From contig CADADA010000014.1 of assembly GCA_902786515.1 (NCBI GenBank), forward strand, positions 1-64,000: 64,000 nucleotides of DNA. Reading direction: 5' to 3'. Positions 43,297 to 52,949 of the stretch are shown one piece after another; position 1 is the first letter of the stretch, and each line of letters starts with the position of its first letter. The DNA comes from an uncultured Lachnospiraceae bacterium (GTDB taxonomy: Bacteria; Bacillota; Clostridia; Lachnospirales; Lachnospiraceae). The notes under the pieces are model-generated. The model was given only the letters and a program-made list of their open reading frames with translations. It made no database searches and was not told the DNA's origin. A program made the position numbers and the translations under genes.

Positions 43297-44250
43297 ATGA
43301 AACCATCCGGAATAGGAGGACAGGCAGTTCTTGAAGGAATAATGATGAGAAATAAAGATAAATATTCTGTTGCAGTCAGAAAGCCGGATAAGAACATCGA
43401 AGTAAAAGTTGACACCTACAAGGGATTGACGGAAGGGAAAAAGATAATGAGTCTTCCGTTTATTAGAGGAGTATTTAACTTCATTGATTCAATGGTACTG
43501 GGAATAAAAACACTGACATATTCGGCAGAGTTTTACGAAGAGGACAATGAAGAAGAGACAAAATTTGATAAAGTTGCGGACAAGCTGTTCAGAGAAAAAG
43601 CAGAGGACGTTCTTATGGGGATAACAATATTGATATCAATAGCCATGGCACTTGGAATTTTTGTTGCACTGCCAAGTCTGATATCTGATTTCATACAGAA
43701 CAGACTGGGAATAGTATCTGTTACACTCATATCTGTTATAGAAGGAATCATAAGAATACTATTATTTATAGCATATATTCTGCTGATATCACTGATGGGC
43801 GATATAAAAAGGACATTTATGTATCATGGAGCTGAACATAAATGTATCAACTGCATTGAAAACGGTTTGGAGCTGAATGTAGAAAATGTTATGAAAAGCT
43901 CAAGATATCATAAGCGTTGTGGAACAAGCTTTATCTTCATGGTAATGTTCATAAGTATCGTATTTTTTATTTTTATACGTGTGGGTAATCCCGTGTTAAA
44001 GATAGTGGTAAGACTGGTTCTGGTTCCGGTGATAGCAGGAATTTCATACGAATTTATAAAATGGGCAGGAAGAAATGATTCAGGATTAGTCAGAGTGTTA
44101 AGCGCTCCTGGAATGGCATTACAGAAAATCACAACAAATGAGCCGACCGAAGACATGGTTGAGGTAGCTATTGCCGCCGTATCGGCAGTATTCGACTGGG
44201 AAGAATATCTTAAAGAATACCATAAGGAAGATGAAAATGAAAAAGCTTAA
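43297..44250 (+). CDS. DUF1385 family membrane protein (YqhQ-like)
   Basis: The 317-residue protein starts with GIGGQAVLEGIMMRNKD, the DUF1385 hallmark, and has AEHKCINCIENG (about 190-201), the conserved Cys-rich block, between membrane helices (about 105-125, 140-165, 212-235, 237-258). The family is nearly always next to prmC/prfA in Firmicutes, yet its function is unknown; the HxxCxxC pattern suggests a metal or redox site. AAGGAGGACC precedes the ATG. prmC begins 14 bases before its end. Confidence 0.9.
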   Translation: MKPSGIGGQAVLEGIMMRNKDKYSVAVRKPDKNIEVKVDTYKGLTEGKKIMSLPFIRGVFNFIDSMVLGIKTLTYSAEFYEEDNEEETKFDKVADKLFREKAEDVLMGITILISIAMALGIFVALPSLISDFIQNRLGIVSVTLISVIEGIIRILLFIAYILLISLMGDIKRTFMYHGAEHKCINCIENGLELNVENVMKSSRYHKRCGTSFIFMVMFISIVFFIFIRVGNPVLKIVVRLVLVPVIAGISYEFIKWAGRNDSGLVRVLSAPGMALQKITTNEPTEDMVEVAIAAVSAVFDWEEYLKEYHKEDENEKA

Positions 44251-45079
44251 GGAAGTTCTTATGGAAGGAAGGGCACTGCTAAAAGAAGCAAATATAGATA
44301 ACTATGAATACGACAGTGTCATGCTCATGGAATATGTGTTTCACATATCACACATGGAATATTTTATGAATCCCGAAAAAGAGGTAGATGAAACGGAATA
44401 CTTAAAATGTATTCATGATAGAATGAATCATTATCCGTTACAATATATTACTCATGAGCAGTGGTTTATGGGTATGCCGTTTAAAGTAAACGAGAACGTT
44501 CTGATACCGAGACAGGATACAGAAATTCTTGTTGAAAATGCAATAAAAACAATTGGAAAAAGAAAGTGCCGTGTACTTGATTTGTGCACCGGAAGTGGAT
44601 GCATAGCAGTCAGTATCAGCCGGTTTTGTGAAAATGCGGAAGTTACAGGTGCGGACATTTCAGGAGAAGCACTAAAAATTGCGGAATATAATAATAAAGC
44701 TAATCATACCAATGTAGAGTTTATACAGAGTAATCTGTTTGAAAATATAACCGGAAAGTTTGATGTAATCGTTTCCAATCCGCCGTACATTCCCACAGAC
44801 GATATAAAAGAGCTGATGCAGGAAGTAAGGCAGTATGAGCCGCGTATGGCACTCGATGGAGATAAAGACGGTCTGGTATTCTATAAAAAAATTACCGGAA
44901 ACGCAGTGAATTATCTTACAAAGGATGGATATTTACTGTACGAAATCGGTTGCAGCCAGGCAGATGACGTAAGCAGGATAATGAGAGAAAACCGGTTTAC
45001 GGGTATAGAAGTTGTAAAGGATCTGGCGTCATTAGACAGGGTAGTAATAGGAATGAGAAAGGAAGAAAACAATGTTTGA
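44237..45079 (+). CDS. prmC: Peptide chain release factor N5-glutamine methyltransferase PrmC
   Basis: The 280-residue protein has the helical substrate-binding N-terminus (residues about 1-75) and a Rossmann methyltransferase domain with [16 protein letters not shown] (about 109-124) and the NPPY motif (VSNPPYIP, about 176-183) that holds the target glutamine amide. It methylates the GGQ glutamine of release factors RF1 and RF2; prfA follows with an 8-base overlap and prfB is also in this window. I chose ATG 44237, 8 nt after AAGGA; the frame is open back to 44171 but those starts lie within DUF1385. Confidence 0.96.
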   Translation: MKKLKEVLMEGRALLKEANIDNYEYDSVMLMEYVFHISHMEYFMNPEKEVDETEYLKCIHDRMNHYPLQYITHEQWFMGMPFKVNENVLIPRQDTEILVENAIKTIGKRKCRVLDLCTGSGCIAVSISRFCENAEVTGADISGEALKIAEYNNKANHTNVEFIQSNLFENITGKFDVIVSNPPYIPTDDIKELMQEVRQYEPRMALDGDKDGLVFYKKITGNAVNYLTKDGYLLYEIGCSQADDVSRIMRENRFTGIEVVKDLASLDRVVIGMRKEENNV

Positions 45080-46145
45080 CAAACTTGATGACATACTTAT
45101 CAAATATGATGAACTGACAATGAATTTAAATGATCCACAGGTTATCAATGATAATCAGCGCTTTAGAAAGATGATGAAGGAGCAGAGTGATCTTACACCA
45201 CTGGTTGAGACTTATAAAGAATATAAGGAAAATAAAAAAACAATCGAAGATTCACTTGCCATGCTGGAAGAAGAATCAGATGAAGATTTAAAAGAACTTG
45301 CAAAAGAGGAACTGAATGAAGCGAAGACAAATGTAGAGAGACTTGAGGGTGAATTAAAGATATTGCTTCTTCCGAAGGATCCTAATGATGAGAAAAACGT
45401 TATCGTGGAAATCAGAGCAGGAGCAGGTGGAGATGAGGCAGCGTTATTTGCTGCAGAAATATACAGAATGTATGTACATTATGCAGAGTCCCAGAATTGG
45501 AAAGTAGAGACTCTTGAAATGGAAGAGATTGGAATAGGAGGTATGAAGTCAGTGAACTTCATGCTTAGCGGAAAAGGCGCATATTCCAAGATGAAGTATG
45601 AATCAGGAGTTCACCGTGTACAGAGAGTGCCGGAGACAGAATCACAGGGACGTATCCATACATCAACCATCACGGTTGCAGTGATGCCGGAAGCTGAAGA
45701 GGTGGATGTCCAGATAGACGAAAAGGATATCAGAATAGATGTAATGAGAGCATCTGGTAACGGAGGACAGTGTGTAAATACAACAGATTCAGCCGTAAGA
45801 CTTACACATTTTCCGACAGGAATCGTTATATACAGCCAGACAGAAAAATCACAGCTGCAAAATAAGGCAAAGGCATTTGCACTTCTTCGTGCCAAATTAT
45901 ATGACATGGAACTGCAGAAAAAACAGGAAGCGGAATCTGCTGAAAGAAAAAGTCAGATAGGTACAGGTGACAGGTCGGAAAAGATAAGAACATATAATTT
46001 CCCACAGGGACGTGTCACAGACCACAGGATAGGATTGACATTATACAAATTAGATAAAGTAATGAATGGAGATATTCAGGAAATAGTTGATGCATGTATA
46101 GCCGCTGATCAGGCAGCAAAGCTTGCTAAAATGAATGAAGAATAA
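45072..46145 (+). CDS. prfA: Peptide chain release factor 1
   Basis: The 357-residue RF1 recognises UAA and UAG. It has the PxT codon-reading motif as PET in [13 protein letters not shown] and the GGQ motif in SGNGGQCVN for peptidyl-tRNA hydrolysis, which PrmC methylates. Domain order (helical N-terminus about 1-100, then the [11 protein letters not shown] block) is standard. GAAAGGAAGAAAAC precedes the ATG, which overlaps the prmC 3' end. Confidence 0.98.
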   Translation: MFDKLDDILIKYDELTMNLNDPQVINDNQRFRKMMKEQSDLTPLVETYKEYKENKKTIEDSLAMLEEESDEDLKELAKEELNEAKTNVERLEGELKILLLPKDPNDEKNVIVEIRAGAGGDEAALFAAEIYRMYVHYAESQNWKVETLEMEEIGIGGMKSVNFMLSGKGAYSKMKYESGVHRVQRVPETESQGRIHTSTITVAVMPEAEEVDVQIDEKDIRIDVMRASGNGGQCVNTTDSAVRLTHFPTGIVIYSQTEKSQLQNKAKAFALLRAKLYDMELQKKQEAESAERKSQIGTGDRSEKIRTYNFPQGRVTDHRIGLTLYKLDKVMNGDIQEIVDACIAADQAAKLAKMNEE

Positions 46146-46220
46146 ACAGATGAAAAAGCTGGTGGCATGTGTTATATTTACATATGTTATCAGCTTTACT
46201 GTAATACAGGGAGAGACGAT

Positions 46221-47006
46221 ATGAGGGAAATGACACCCATAGAAAAATATTATAACAAATTTAATGAAGACAAGAGATTGACAAGAAGACATGGCAATGT
46301 TGAATTTGTGACGTCAATGAAATATATAAGCGAGTACATGGAAGGTGAAAACAGAAAGTCAATTATAGACATCGGAGCAGGAACCGGAAGATACTCTATT
46401 GCCCTTGCTGATGCGGGATATGACGTGACTGCCGTAGAACTTGTAAAATATAATCTCGGTATATTAAAATCAAAAAAAAGCAGTGTAAAAGCTTTTCAGG
46501 GCAATGCGATGAATCTGAAAAGATTTGAAAACGATTCTTTTGATGCAGCACTTTTATTCGGACCAATGTACCATTTAAACAAATTTGAGGATAGAGTGAA
46601 ATGTCTTAATGAAGCAAAAAGAGTTGTAAAAGATAATGGAATTATTTTTGTTGCCTATTGTATGAATGAATATAGCATTATAAAATATGGTTTTATGGAA
46701 AATCATATTATCAGTTGTATGGAAAACAACAAGATATCAGAAGAATTTAAGTGTTTATCCGATGAGAATGAATTATATACGTATTTGCGCATTGAGGATA
46801 TTGATGAGCTCAACAGTGCTGCAAATATCGAAAGAATAAAGATTATATCTGCTGATGGTCCGGCAAACTATATGCGGCGGGAGCTGAATGCCATGGATGA
46901 GGAAACTTACAGGACATTTATAGCATATCATCTTTCCACCTGCGAGAGACCTGAACTTATGGGAGCTGCGGCACATACGGTTGATATTTTGAGAAATCAT
47001 AAATAA
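46221..47006 (+). CDS. Class I SAM-dependent methyltransferase
   Basis: The 261-residue protein has motif I IIDIGAGTGRYSIALADAGY (about residues 48-67), the acidic motif II region AVELVKYNL (about 71-79), and LLFGPMYHL as motif IV (about 111-119). The PMYHL pattern is shared with a Firmicute family of unknown small-molecule or tRNA methyltransferases. The substrate is not evident. ATG 46221 has GGGAGAG upstream; the frame is open to 46167 without a site. The next gene, a membrane glycerophosphodiesterase, begins 22 nt later. Confidence 0.88.
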   Translation: MREMTPIEKYYNKFNEDKRLTRRHGNVEFVTSMKYISEYMEGENRKSIIDIGAGTGRYSIALADAGYDVTAVELVKYNLGILKSKKSSVKAFQGNAMNLKRFENDSFDAALLFGPMYHLNKFEDRVKCLNEAKRVVKDNGIIFVAYCMNEYSIIKYGFMENHIISCMENNKISEEFKCLSDENELYTYLRIEDIDELNSAANIERIKIISADGPANYMRRELNAMDEETYRTFIAYHLSTCERPELMGAAAHTVDILRNHK

Positions 47007-47028
47007 TCAGTATAAATGTGAGGATAGT

Positions 47029-48864
47029 ATGAAATCTGTAGTAAAGGTAATGGATATAATTAAATATAACTGGAGGAAGATGGTTGAATTCCAGATGCTG
47101 TACAAACTGCTGTCAATAGTAGTTTTTCCGCCTGTATTAATTTTTGTCTTCAATATTTCGATGAAGATTGAAGGTTATAAGTATATAACGGCAGCAAATG
47201 CATACAAATACATTACAAGTCCGGTTACGATTATCATGCTTCTGATGATTATCTTATGTCTTACCTTTTTTACAATGATGGAGATTAGTGCAAATATATT
47301 CATGATAGACCAGTCTTATCAGAGAAACAGAACTAACATGTCTGATGTATTAAAGTTTGCCTTAAGAAATGCGATAAGAGTATTTAACATGAAAAATATA
47401 TTAATGGCAGTGATACTCAGCATGATAACCATATATACTAATGTGGGACTTGCTTACGGATATCTTGGAACAATCTCCATTCCGTCATTTATCACGTCAT
47501 ATATTATGGTGAATTCAAAGATAAAGATGTATCTGACGATTATAACAGTTTGCTCCGTGTATTTGTTAATACGCTGGATGTATGCGTTTCATTACTTCAC
47601 ACTTGAAAACTGTAATTTCAATGAGGCATGCAAAAAAAGCACGGCATTAAATAACGGCAGAAAAACAAAAGACTGTATACAAATCTTTATCCTGCAGATT
47701 TTTTTCACATTGATATTTGCCATAGTATCTCTGATACTGGTACTTATACTGGTTGAAATATATCAGTTGATAGATACTGCAGCGATATTTGAACATATCC
47801 TGCTTGCGGTAATAGTAATTACAGTTACGATTTTAGCAGTACTGGCGATTGCGATTATGGTTCCTTTGGTTTATACTTGTATAAGTGTTTTGTTTTACAG
47901 ACACAAGATGGAGAACAGGGAAAGAATACATCACACGGAAAAGTCTGTATACCGGTACGATTTAGAAAAACAGAAAAAAATCAAACATATAGAATTTTGC
48001 GTAGTCAGTATTGCCATGGCAGTATGTGTTATATATTTTTATGCGGGAACATCCGGAAAAATCAGACTGAATGTTGCTTATGTGGACACTCCTGAGATTA
48101 CCGCACACAGGGGAGCGTCAAAAAAATATCCGGAAAATACCATGAGTGCATTTGTGGGTGCAGAAAAACAGAATGCAGACTGGATTGAGCTGGATGTGCA
48201 GCAGACAAAAGACGGGCAGATTATTGTGATGCACGATTCAAACCTGAAAAGGACTACCGGATTGAACAAAAGCATATGGAAGATGACATATGAAGAGATA
48301 GAAGAGCTGGATTGCGGAAGCTGGTTCTCGAAGGAATTTGAGGGCGAAAAGGTACCATTGCTTTCTGAAGTAATTGAATTTGCAAAAGAAAACGATTTGA
48401 AGCTGAATATTGAGATAAAACCTACAGGACATGAAAAAAAATTCGAAGAATCTGTAGTTGATATGGTAAATGAATATAATTTTAAAAATCAATGTGTTGT
48501 GACATCACAGTCATATTCATCTGTAAAAAAAGTAAAAAAATATGATGAGACGATAAAAACTGTGTATGTTATGGGTATTGCTTATGGAGACGTTACGAAA
48601 TTAAAAGCGGCAGATGCATTCAGTATCAAATCATACTACGTTACGGATGACCTTGTATCAGCGATACATGCAGACGGGAAAAAAATATATGTATGGACAG
48701 TCAACAGAGAGGTTGACATTCAAAGAATGATGGGATACAGTGTTGACAATGTAATAACAGACAATGTTCCTCTGGCAAAGAAATGTATTTACAAACGTAA
48801 AACAAGTAACCTTACTTTGAAATTTGTAGATATGCTTTTGAAGATGAACAAAAAGAAAAGCTAA
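47029..48864 (+). CDS. Membrane-bound glycerophosphodiester phosphodiesterase
   Basis: The 611-residue protein has a membrane domain with about seven helices (residues 1-345; DUF-type domain often fused to GDPD) and a C-terminal GDPD TIM barrel (about 350-590). Catalytic motifs are TAHRGASKKYPENTM (two His-Arg region), ELDVQQTKDGQIIVMHD (metal and His) and NIEIKP. It likely hydrolyses glycerophosphodiesters or modifies lipoteichoic acid at the membrane. GAGGATAGT precedes the ATG. Together with the flippase two genes on, it suggests a surface-lipid theme, though this is inference. Confidence 0.92.
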   Translation: MKSVVKVMDIIKYNWRKMVEFQMLYKLLSIVVFPPVLIFVFNISMKIEGYKYITAANAYKYITSPVTIIMLLMIILCLTFFTMMEISANIFMIDQSYQRNRTNMSDVLKFALRNAIRVFNMKNILMAVILSMITIYTNVGLAYGYLGTISIPSFITSYIMVNSKIKMYLTIITVCSVYLLIRWMYAFHYFTLENCNFNEACKKSTALNNGRKTKDCIQIFILQIFFTLIFAIVSLILVLILVEIYQLIDTAAIFEHILLAVIVITVTILAVLAIAIMVPLVYTCISVLFYRHKMENRERIHHTEKSVYRYDLEKQKKIKHIEFCVVSIAMAVCVIYFYAGTSGKIRLNVAYVDTPEITAHRGASKKYPENTMSAFVGAEKQNADWIELDVQQTKDGQIIVMHDSNLKRTTGLNKSIWKMTYEEIEELDCGSWFSKEFEGEKVPLLSEVIEFAKENDLKLNIEIKPTGHEKKFEESVVDMVNEYNFKNQCVVTSQSYSSVKKVKKYDETIKTVYVMGIAYGDVTKLKAADAFSIKSYYVTDDLVSAIHADGKKIYVWTVNREVDIQRMMGYSVDNVITDNVPLAKKCIYKRKTSNLTLKFVDMLLKMNKKKS

Positions 48865-48888
48865 GAATGAGAAAGGTGATGAGTAAGA

Positions 48889-49680
48889 TTGATAATAGCG
48901 TTGGTTCAGGCGAAGACTATATGGGAAAATGTTGATGCGAATATAAAAAAGATAGAAAAGATAATATCAAGATATCAAAATGTTGATTTGTATTTATTTC
49001 CTGAAATGTCGGTATCAGGATTCTCAATGAATACAGACAGATTTAAAGAAGAAGAAAAAACTACCGTCAGCCGGGTTATGGAGATGGCGGGAGAGTTTAA
49101 TACTGCAGTCGGCGTAGGTTGGGTAAAAGCAGGAGACGTGCTCTGTGAAAATCATTACACTATAGTTACAGGGGAAGAAGAACTTCTGGATTACACAAAG
49201 ATTCATCCTTTTGGCTATGCAGAAGAAGATTTGCACTTTGCAGGAGGAAGGGAAATCAAAAAGTGCCGGTACAAAGGCTTTAACATAGGAGTTCAGATTT
49301 GTTATGACTTAAGATTTGGAGACGTGTTTTCGATGGCGGCAAAAGACACGGATTTAGTGGTGGTGCCGGCAAACTGGCCCGCTGTGAGGGCAGAGCAGTT
49401 TGAGTGCCTGCTACAGGCAAGGGCCATTGAACACCAGATTTACGTGGCAGGTGTAAATTGCGCAGGAAACATAGGAGGCATATATTATTCTGGTGACAGT
49501 GATGTATTTAATCCGGAAGGTGCAAGATGTAAAAAATTACTTGTAGATGAAATGAAAGAATGCGCAGAAGAAAAAGTATTAATATATCATATTGAAAATG
49601 ATATAACAAAATTCAGGGAGGCATTTCCCGTAAGACAGGACAGGGTTGCGATTAACGAGATTCATAATGGAGAAATATAA
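48889..49680 (+). CDS. Carbon-nitrogen hydrolase (nitrilase superfamily amidase)
   Basis: The 263-residue protein has the Glu-Lys-Cys triad of the nitrilase superfamily: Glu in LFPEMSVSGF (about 43), Lys in DYTKIHPFG (about 103) and Cys in GVQICYDLRF (about 136). The CYDLRFP-type signature and length fit omega-amidase/NIT2-like or YafV-type enzymes that hydrolyse alpha-keto acid amides; the exact substrate is unsure. The start is TTG 48889 behind GAAAGGTGATGAG; the nearby ATG is in another frame. Its stop overlaps the ATG of the next gene by one base. Confidence 0.9.
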   Translation: MIIALVQAKTIWENVDANIKKIEKIISRYQNVDLYLFPEMSVSGFSMNTDRFKEEEKTTVSRVMEMAGEFNTAVGVGWVKAGDVLCENHYTIVTGEEELLDYTKIHPFGYAEEDLHFAGGREIKKCRYKGFNIGVQICYDLRFGDVFSMAAKDTDLVVVPANWPAVRAEQFECLLQARAIEHQIYVAGVNCAGNIGGIYYSGDSDVFNPEGARCKKLLVDEMKECAEEKVLIYHIENDITKFREAFPVRQDRVAINEIHNGEI

Positions 49681-51395
49681 TGAAGAATAAGCGAGAGAAA
49701 AAAAACGTATTTATTCAGGGTACCATACTTGCTGCGGCAGGTATTATTACGCGTGTGATAGGATTTGCTTACAGGATACCCATGACAAATATGCTTGGCT
49801 CGGATGGTAATGGAGTGTACTCAATTGCATTTGAGATATATAATATTGTTTTGATGCTGTCATCCTACAGCATGCCGCTTGCGGTTTCAAAGCTGGTATC
49901 TGCAAGACTTGCCCTGAAACAATACAATAATTCGTACAGAGTGTTTAAAGATGCCATGCTGTTTGCGGTATGTGTCAGCACGCTCGGAATGCTTTTTTTG
50001 TACTTTGGAGCAGGATTCCTGGCAGATTTATATTCTACACCGGAACTGGTAAGACCGCTAAGGGTATTGGCGCCTACTTTATTTGTTGTGGGTATGCTTG
50101 GTGTAGTCAGAGGATATTTTCAGGGAACAAGTACCATGATTCCGACTGCCATATCGCAGATATTTGAACAGATATTCAATGCAGTATTCAGTATAGGTGC
50201 AGTATGGTTCTGTATGTCAAAGCTTGCAAAGGGTGCGGGAAGCTACAAAACTGATGCCATCACTTCGGCACAGGGAGCTTATGAAGGTATCCGGTTAAGT
50301 TACAGAGTACAGCAGGCATCTTTCGGAGCAGCAGGAGGAACATTCGGAACACTGACGGGAGCACTTATAGCACTTTTGTTTTTACTGTTCACGTTTATGA
50401 TATACAAACCTACTATCATGAAGAGAAACCGAAGAGATGAATTTGGCATTACGCAGAGCCATGGAGAAGTATACAGACAATTGATTTTTACCGTAATTCC
50501 GGTTGTAATCAGCCAGACGGTATATCAGATTGGTTACGTTATAGATGATTTGATTTTCAGCAAGGCGATGGTTACAAAAGGAATGAGTAATTCAGTCAGA
50601 AAATCATTACAGGGTGTGTTTAATTCTCAATATACCGTGTTGATTAATGTGCCTATTGCAGTGGCAACGGCAATGGCAGCTTCATCAATTCCAAGCATTG
50701 TAACATCGTATACAAGGGGAAATGTAAAAGAAGCCAATAAAAAGACAGGAGCGATTATAAAGTTCGTGATGGTTGTTGCATTTCCGTCAGCAGTGGGGCT
50801 GGCAGTTTTATCATCACCAATCATACGTACATTGTTCCGCAGTCCGAGCCTCAGAGCGTACAACCTTACAGGTGCAAGACTTTTGACATATGGCTCCATA
50901 GCGATAGTATTTTATTCATTATCTACCATTACAAGCGCCATATTACAGGGACTTGATCATATGAATGTTCCCGTTAGAAATTCAGGTATATCCCTGATAA
51001 TTCATTTGATACTGATGGTGGCACTTTTGTACAAAACAGATTTGAATGTGTACGCATTGCTTATAGGTGATATTACATTCCCGCTGTTGATTAGTATTCT
51101 GAACTGGTTAAGCGTGAAAAAATATATAGGTTACAGACAGGAGATAGGAAAAACATTTGGAGTTCCTCTGATATCATCAGCACTAATGGGAGTTGCAGCA
51201 TGGATTGTCTACTACCTGCTGTTCATGCTTACAAAGAGTATGTATATCGGACTTCTGTTCTCGGTTGCAGTAGCAGTTGTAGTATATGCCGTTCTCATAC
51301 TTGCATTCAGATGCTTTGAAGTTGACGAATTATACGAACTTCCTATGGGAGGAAGACTGGTTACGCTTGGAAGAAAACTTGGATTTTATAATTGA
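49680..51395 (+). CDS. MOP-superfamily flippase (SpoVB/MurJ-like polysaccharide transporter)
   Basis: This 571-residue membrane protein has about 14 helices of the MATE/MOP fold. The start FIQGTILAAAGIITRVIGFAYRIPMTNMLGSDGNGVYSIA is characteristic of SpoVB/YtgP-type flippases in Firmicutes, which move lipid-linked cell-wall or spore-cortex precursors. The internal insert of about 40 residues (about 180-225) with an alternate loop SYKTDAITSAQGAYEG is common in Clostridia. GGAGAAATATA precedes the ATG. The next genes make dipicolinic acid, another spore component; a spore role is possible but family members are also vegetative. Confidence 0.9.
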   Translation: MKNKREKKNVFIQGTILAAAGIITRVIGFAYRIPMTNMLGSDGNGVYSIAFEIYNIVLMLSSYSMPLAVSKLVSARLALKQYNNSYRVFKDAMLFAVCVSTLGMLFLYFGAGFLADLYSTPELVRPLRVLAPTLFVVGMLGVVRGYFQGTSTMIPTAISQIFEQIFNAVFSIGAVWFCMSKLAKGAGSYKTDAITSAQGAYEGIRLSYRVQQASFGAAGGTFGTLTGALIALLFLLFTFMIYKPTIMKRNRRDEFGITQSHGEVYRQLIFTVIPVVISQTVYQIGYVIDDLIFSKAMVTKGMSNSVRKSLQGVFNSQYTVLINVPIAVATAMAASSIPSIVTSYTRGNVKEANKKTGAIIKFVMVVAFPSAVGLAVLSSPIIRTLFRSPSLRAYNLTGARLLTYGSIAIVFYSLSTITSAILQGLDHMNVPVRNSGISLIIHLILMVALLYKTDLNVYALLIGDITFPLLISILNWLSVKKYIGYRQEIGKTFGVPLISSALMGVAAWIVYYLLFMLTKSMYIGLLFSVAVAVVVYAVLILAFRCFEVDELYELPMGGRLVTLGRKLGFYN

Positions 51396-51396
51396 C

Positions 51397-51427
51397 ATGC
51401 AAAAAAAAATATACTTTGCATATAATA
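51397..51427 (+). promoter_or_regulatory. Possible promoter for dpsAB
   Basis: TATAAT (51421-51426) lies in the gap before dpsA with only a weak -35 (ATGCAA, 51397-51402). CATATAATA (51419-51427) also fits the CATAnnnTA -10 pattern of mother-cell sigma factors, but a matching -35 element is not clear. Regulation is therefore unresolved. Confidence 0.35.
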
Positions 51428-51459
51428 CTATAAGTTATAAAATTGAAATGAGGAATCAT

Positions 51460-52302
51460 ATGTATGACTTTGGTATTATAGGTGGAGATATCAGACAGAT
51501 GTATATAACAGAGTATCTTGTGAAAGCAGGGTATTCTGTTTTTTGTTATGGTGTAGAGAATATAAGCAGCAATGCTGCCAAAAATATAGAAGAAGTTTTT
51601 AGAAAATCGGAAATTATTATTGCACCTGTTCCGCTATCAAAAGATGGTAAAAATGTATTCCTGAAAAATTCCTACAAAAGAATTGACAATGAGACATTTG
51701 CCGGAATGATTCCTCCGGGTAAAACAGTGATTAGCGGTGCAGTAAACGCACATATCAGAAATATGATAGAAGAAAAGGGCGGAAAATGCATTGATATTTT
51801 AACGGACGAAAAAATTAAATACTATAATTCAGTTGCAACTGCTGAAGGAACAATTGCTGAAGCTGTCATGGGAAACGGGAATATACTTTATAACAACAAA
51901 GTACTGGTTGCGGGATATGGAATGTGCGGCCGTATACTTGCTGAAAAACTAAAAAGTACCGGCTCTTATGTAACGATTTGTGCAAGAAGAAAAGAAATAA
52001 GAGATGAGGCTGCCAAAAGCGGATTTGAAGTGACGGATTTTGATGAACTGTGTAACAAAATCAGCGAATTTGAATATATTTTTAATACAGTACCGGCGAT
52101 AGTGTTTGGTGAGAACATTATAAAAAATATAAAAAAAGAAGCATTGTTCATAGACATTGCCTCAATGCCGGGAGGAGTTGACAAAACATCAGTTAAGCAG
52201 AATGAAATTAATTACAGACAATCTCTGGGGCTTCCGGGAAAATATTGTCCGGCTGCCATGGCAAGGTTTTATGTGGAAAAAATTCTACAGTTATATGGTT
52301 AA
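51460..52302 (+). CDS. dpsA: Dipicolinate synthase subunit A
   Basis: The 280-residue protein has the DpsA N-terminus FGIIGGDIRQMYITEYL, a flavodoxin/NAD-binding-like first domain, and a Rossmann domain with VLVAGYGMCGRILAEKL (about residues 148-164) as in dipicolinate synthase A (SpoVFA). With DpsB it oxidises a lysine-pathway intermediate to dipicolinic acid, which loads into spores with calcium. I chose ATG 51460 because GAGGAA lies just before it; the frame is open upstream into the flippase gene without a site. dpsB follows after 24 nt. Confidence 0.93.
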   Translation: MYDFGIIGGDIRQMYITEYLVKAGYSVFCYGVENISSNAAKNIEEVFRKSEIIIAPVPLSKDGKNVFLKNSYKRIDNETFAGMIPPGKTVISGAVNAHIRNMIEEKGGKCIDILTDEKIKYYNSVATAEGTIAEAVMGNGNILYNNKVLVAGYGMCGRILAEKLKSTGSYVTICARRKEIRDEAAKSGFEVTDFDELCNKISEFEYIFNTVPAIVFGENIIKNIKKEALFIDIASMPGGVDKTSVKQNEINYRQSLGLPGKYCPAAMARFYVEKILQLYG

Positions 52303-52326
52303 AAAAATTTGAAAGAAGTGAAATGA

Positions 52327-52914
52327 ATGTTACAGGGAAAAAAAGTGGGTATTGCGATAACAGGTTCTTTTTGTACTCTTAAAAAGATAGTTCCCGAAAT
52401 CAAAAAACTTTCAGAAGAAGAGGGAGCCGAAGTCCACACCATATTTTCAGTCATGTCGAAAAACACAGATACAAGGTTCGGAAAAGCAGATGAATTTTAT
52501 AATCTGGTGGAGAATATTACTAAAAACAAACCTATTACAACGATTACTGAAGCAGAAGTGCTTGGCCCGAATCCGTATCTGGATATTATGGCGATATTTC
52601 CGTGTACGGGAAATACACTTGCTAAGCTTGCCAACGGAATTACGGATACACCTGTTTTAATGGCGGCAAAGGCTCATCTTCGTAACGAAAAGCCACTGGT
52701 GATATCTGTATCAACAAATGATGCACTTGGTATGAATATGAAAAATATTGGTGAGTTAATGAACATTAAAAATATATTTTTTGTACCTTTTGGTCAGGAT
52801 AATTATAAAGGAAAACCAAATTCTATGATTGCCGATACAGAGCTTTTGATACCGACAATTTATTCGGCATTAGATAAAAAACAGTTGCAGCCTGTTATTA
52901 TTCATCCGCAGTAA
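52327..52914 (+). CDS. dpsB: Dipicolinate synthase subunit B
   Basis: The 195-residue flavoprotein has VGIAITGSFCTLKK (about residues 7-20) and the phosphate/flavin loop PCTGNTLAKLANGITDTPV (about 96-114), typical of the SpoVFB/HFCD-like flavoprotein family. It works with DpsA in the last step of dipicolinic acid synthesis in the mother cell. Presence of both subunits indicates a spore-forming organism. AAGTGA precedes the ATG. Confidence 0.95.
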   Translation: MLQGKKVGIAITGSFCTLKKIVPEIKKLSEEEGAEVHTIFSVMSKNTDTRFGKADEFYNLVENITKNKPITTITEAEVLGPNPYLDIMAIFPCTGNTLAKLANGITDTPVLMAAKAHLRNEKPLVISVSTNDALGMNMKNIGELMNIKNIFFVPFGQDNYKGKPNSMIADTELLIPTIYSALDKKQLQPVIIHPQ

Positions 52915-52949
52915 ATGATTCCGGACACAGAAAGGAAGGTGTGATTCAT

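Noticed and set aside
51286..51459. Longer dpsA start inside the flippase gene
   Set aside because: It would overlap 110 bases of the flippase frame without a ribosome binding site; ATG 51460 has GAGGAA just before it.
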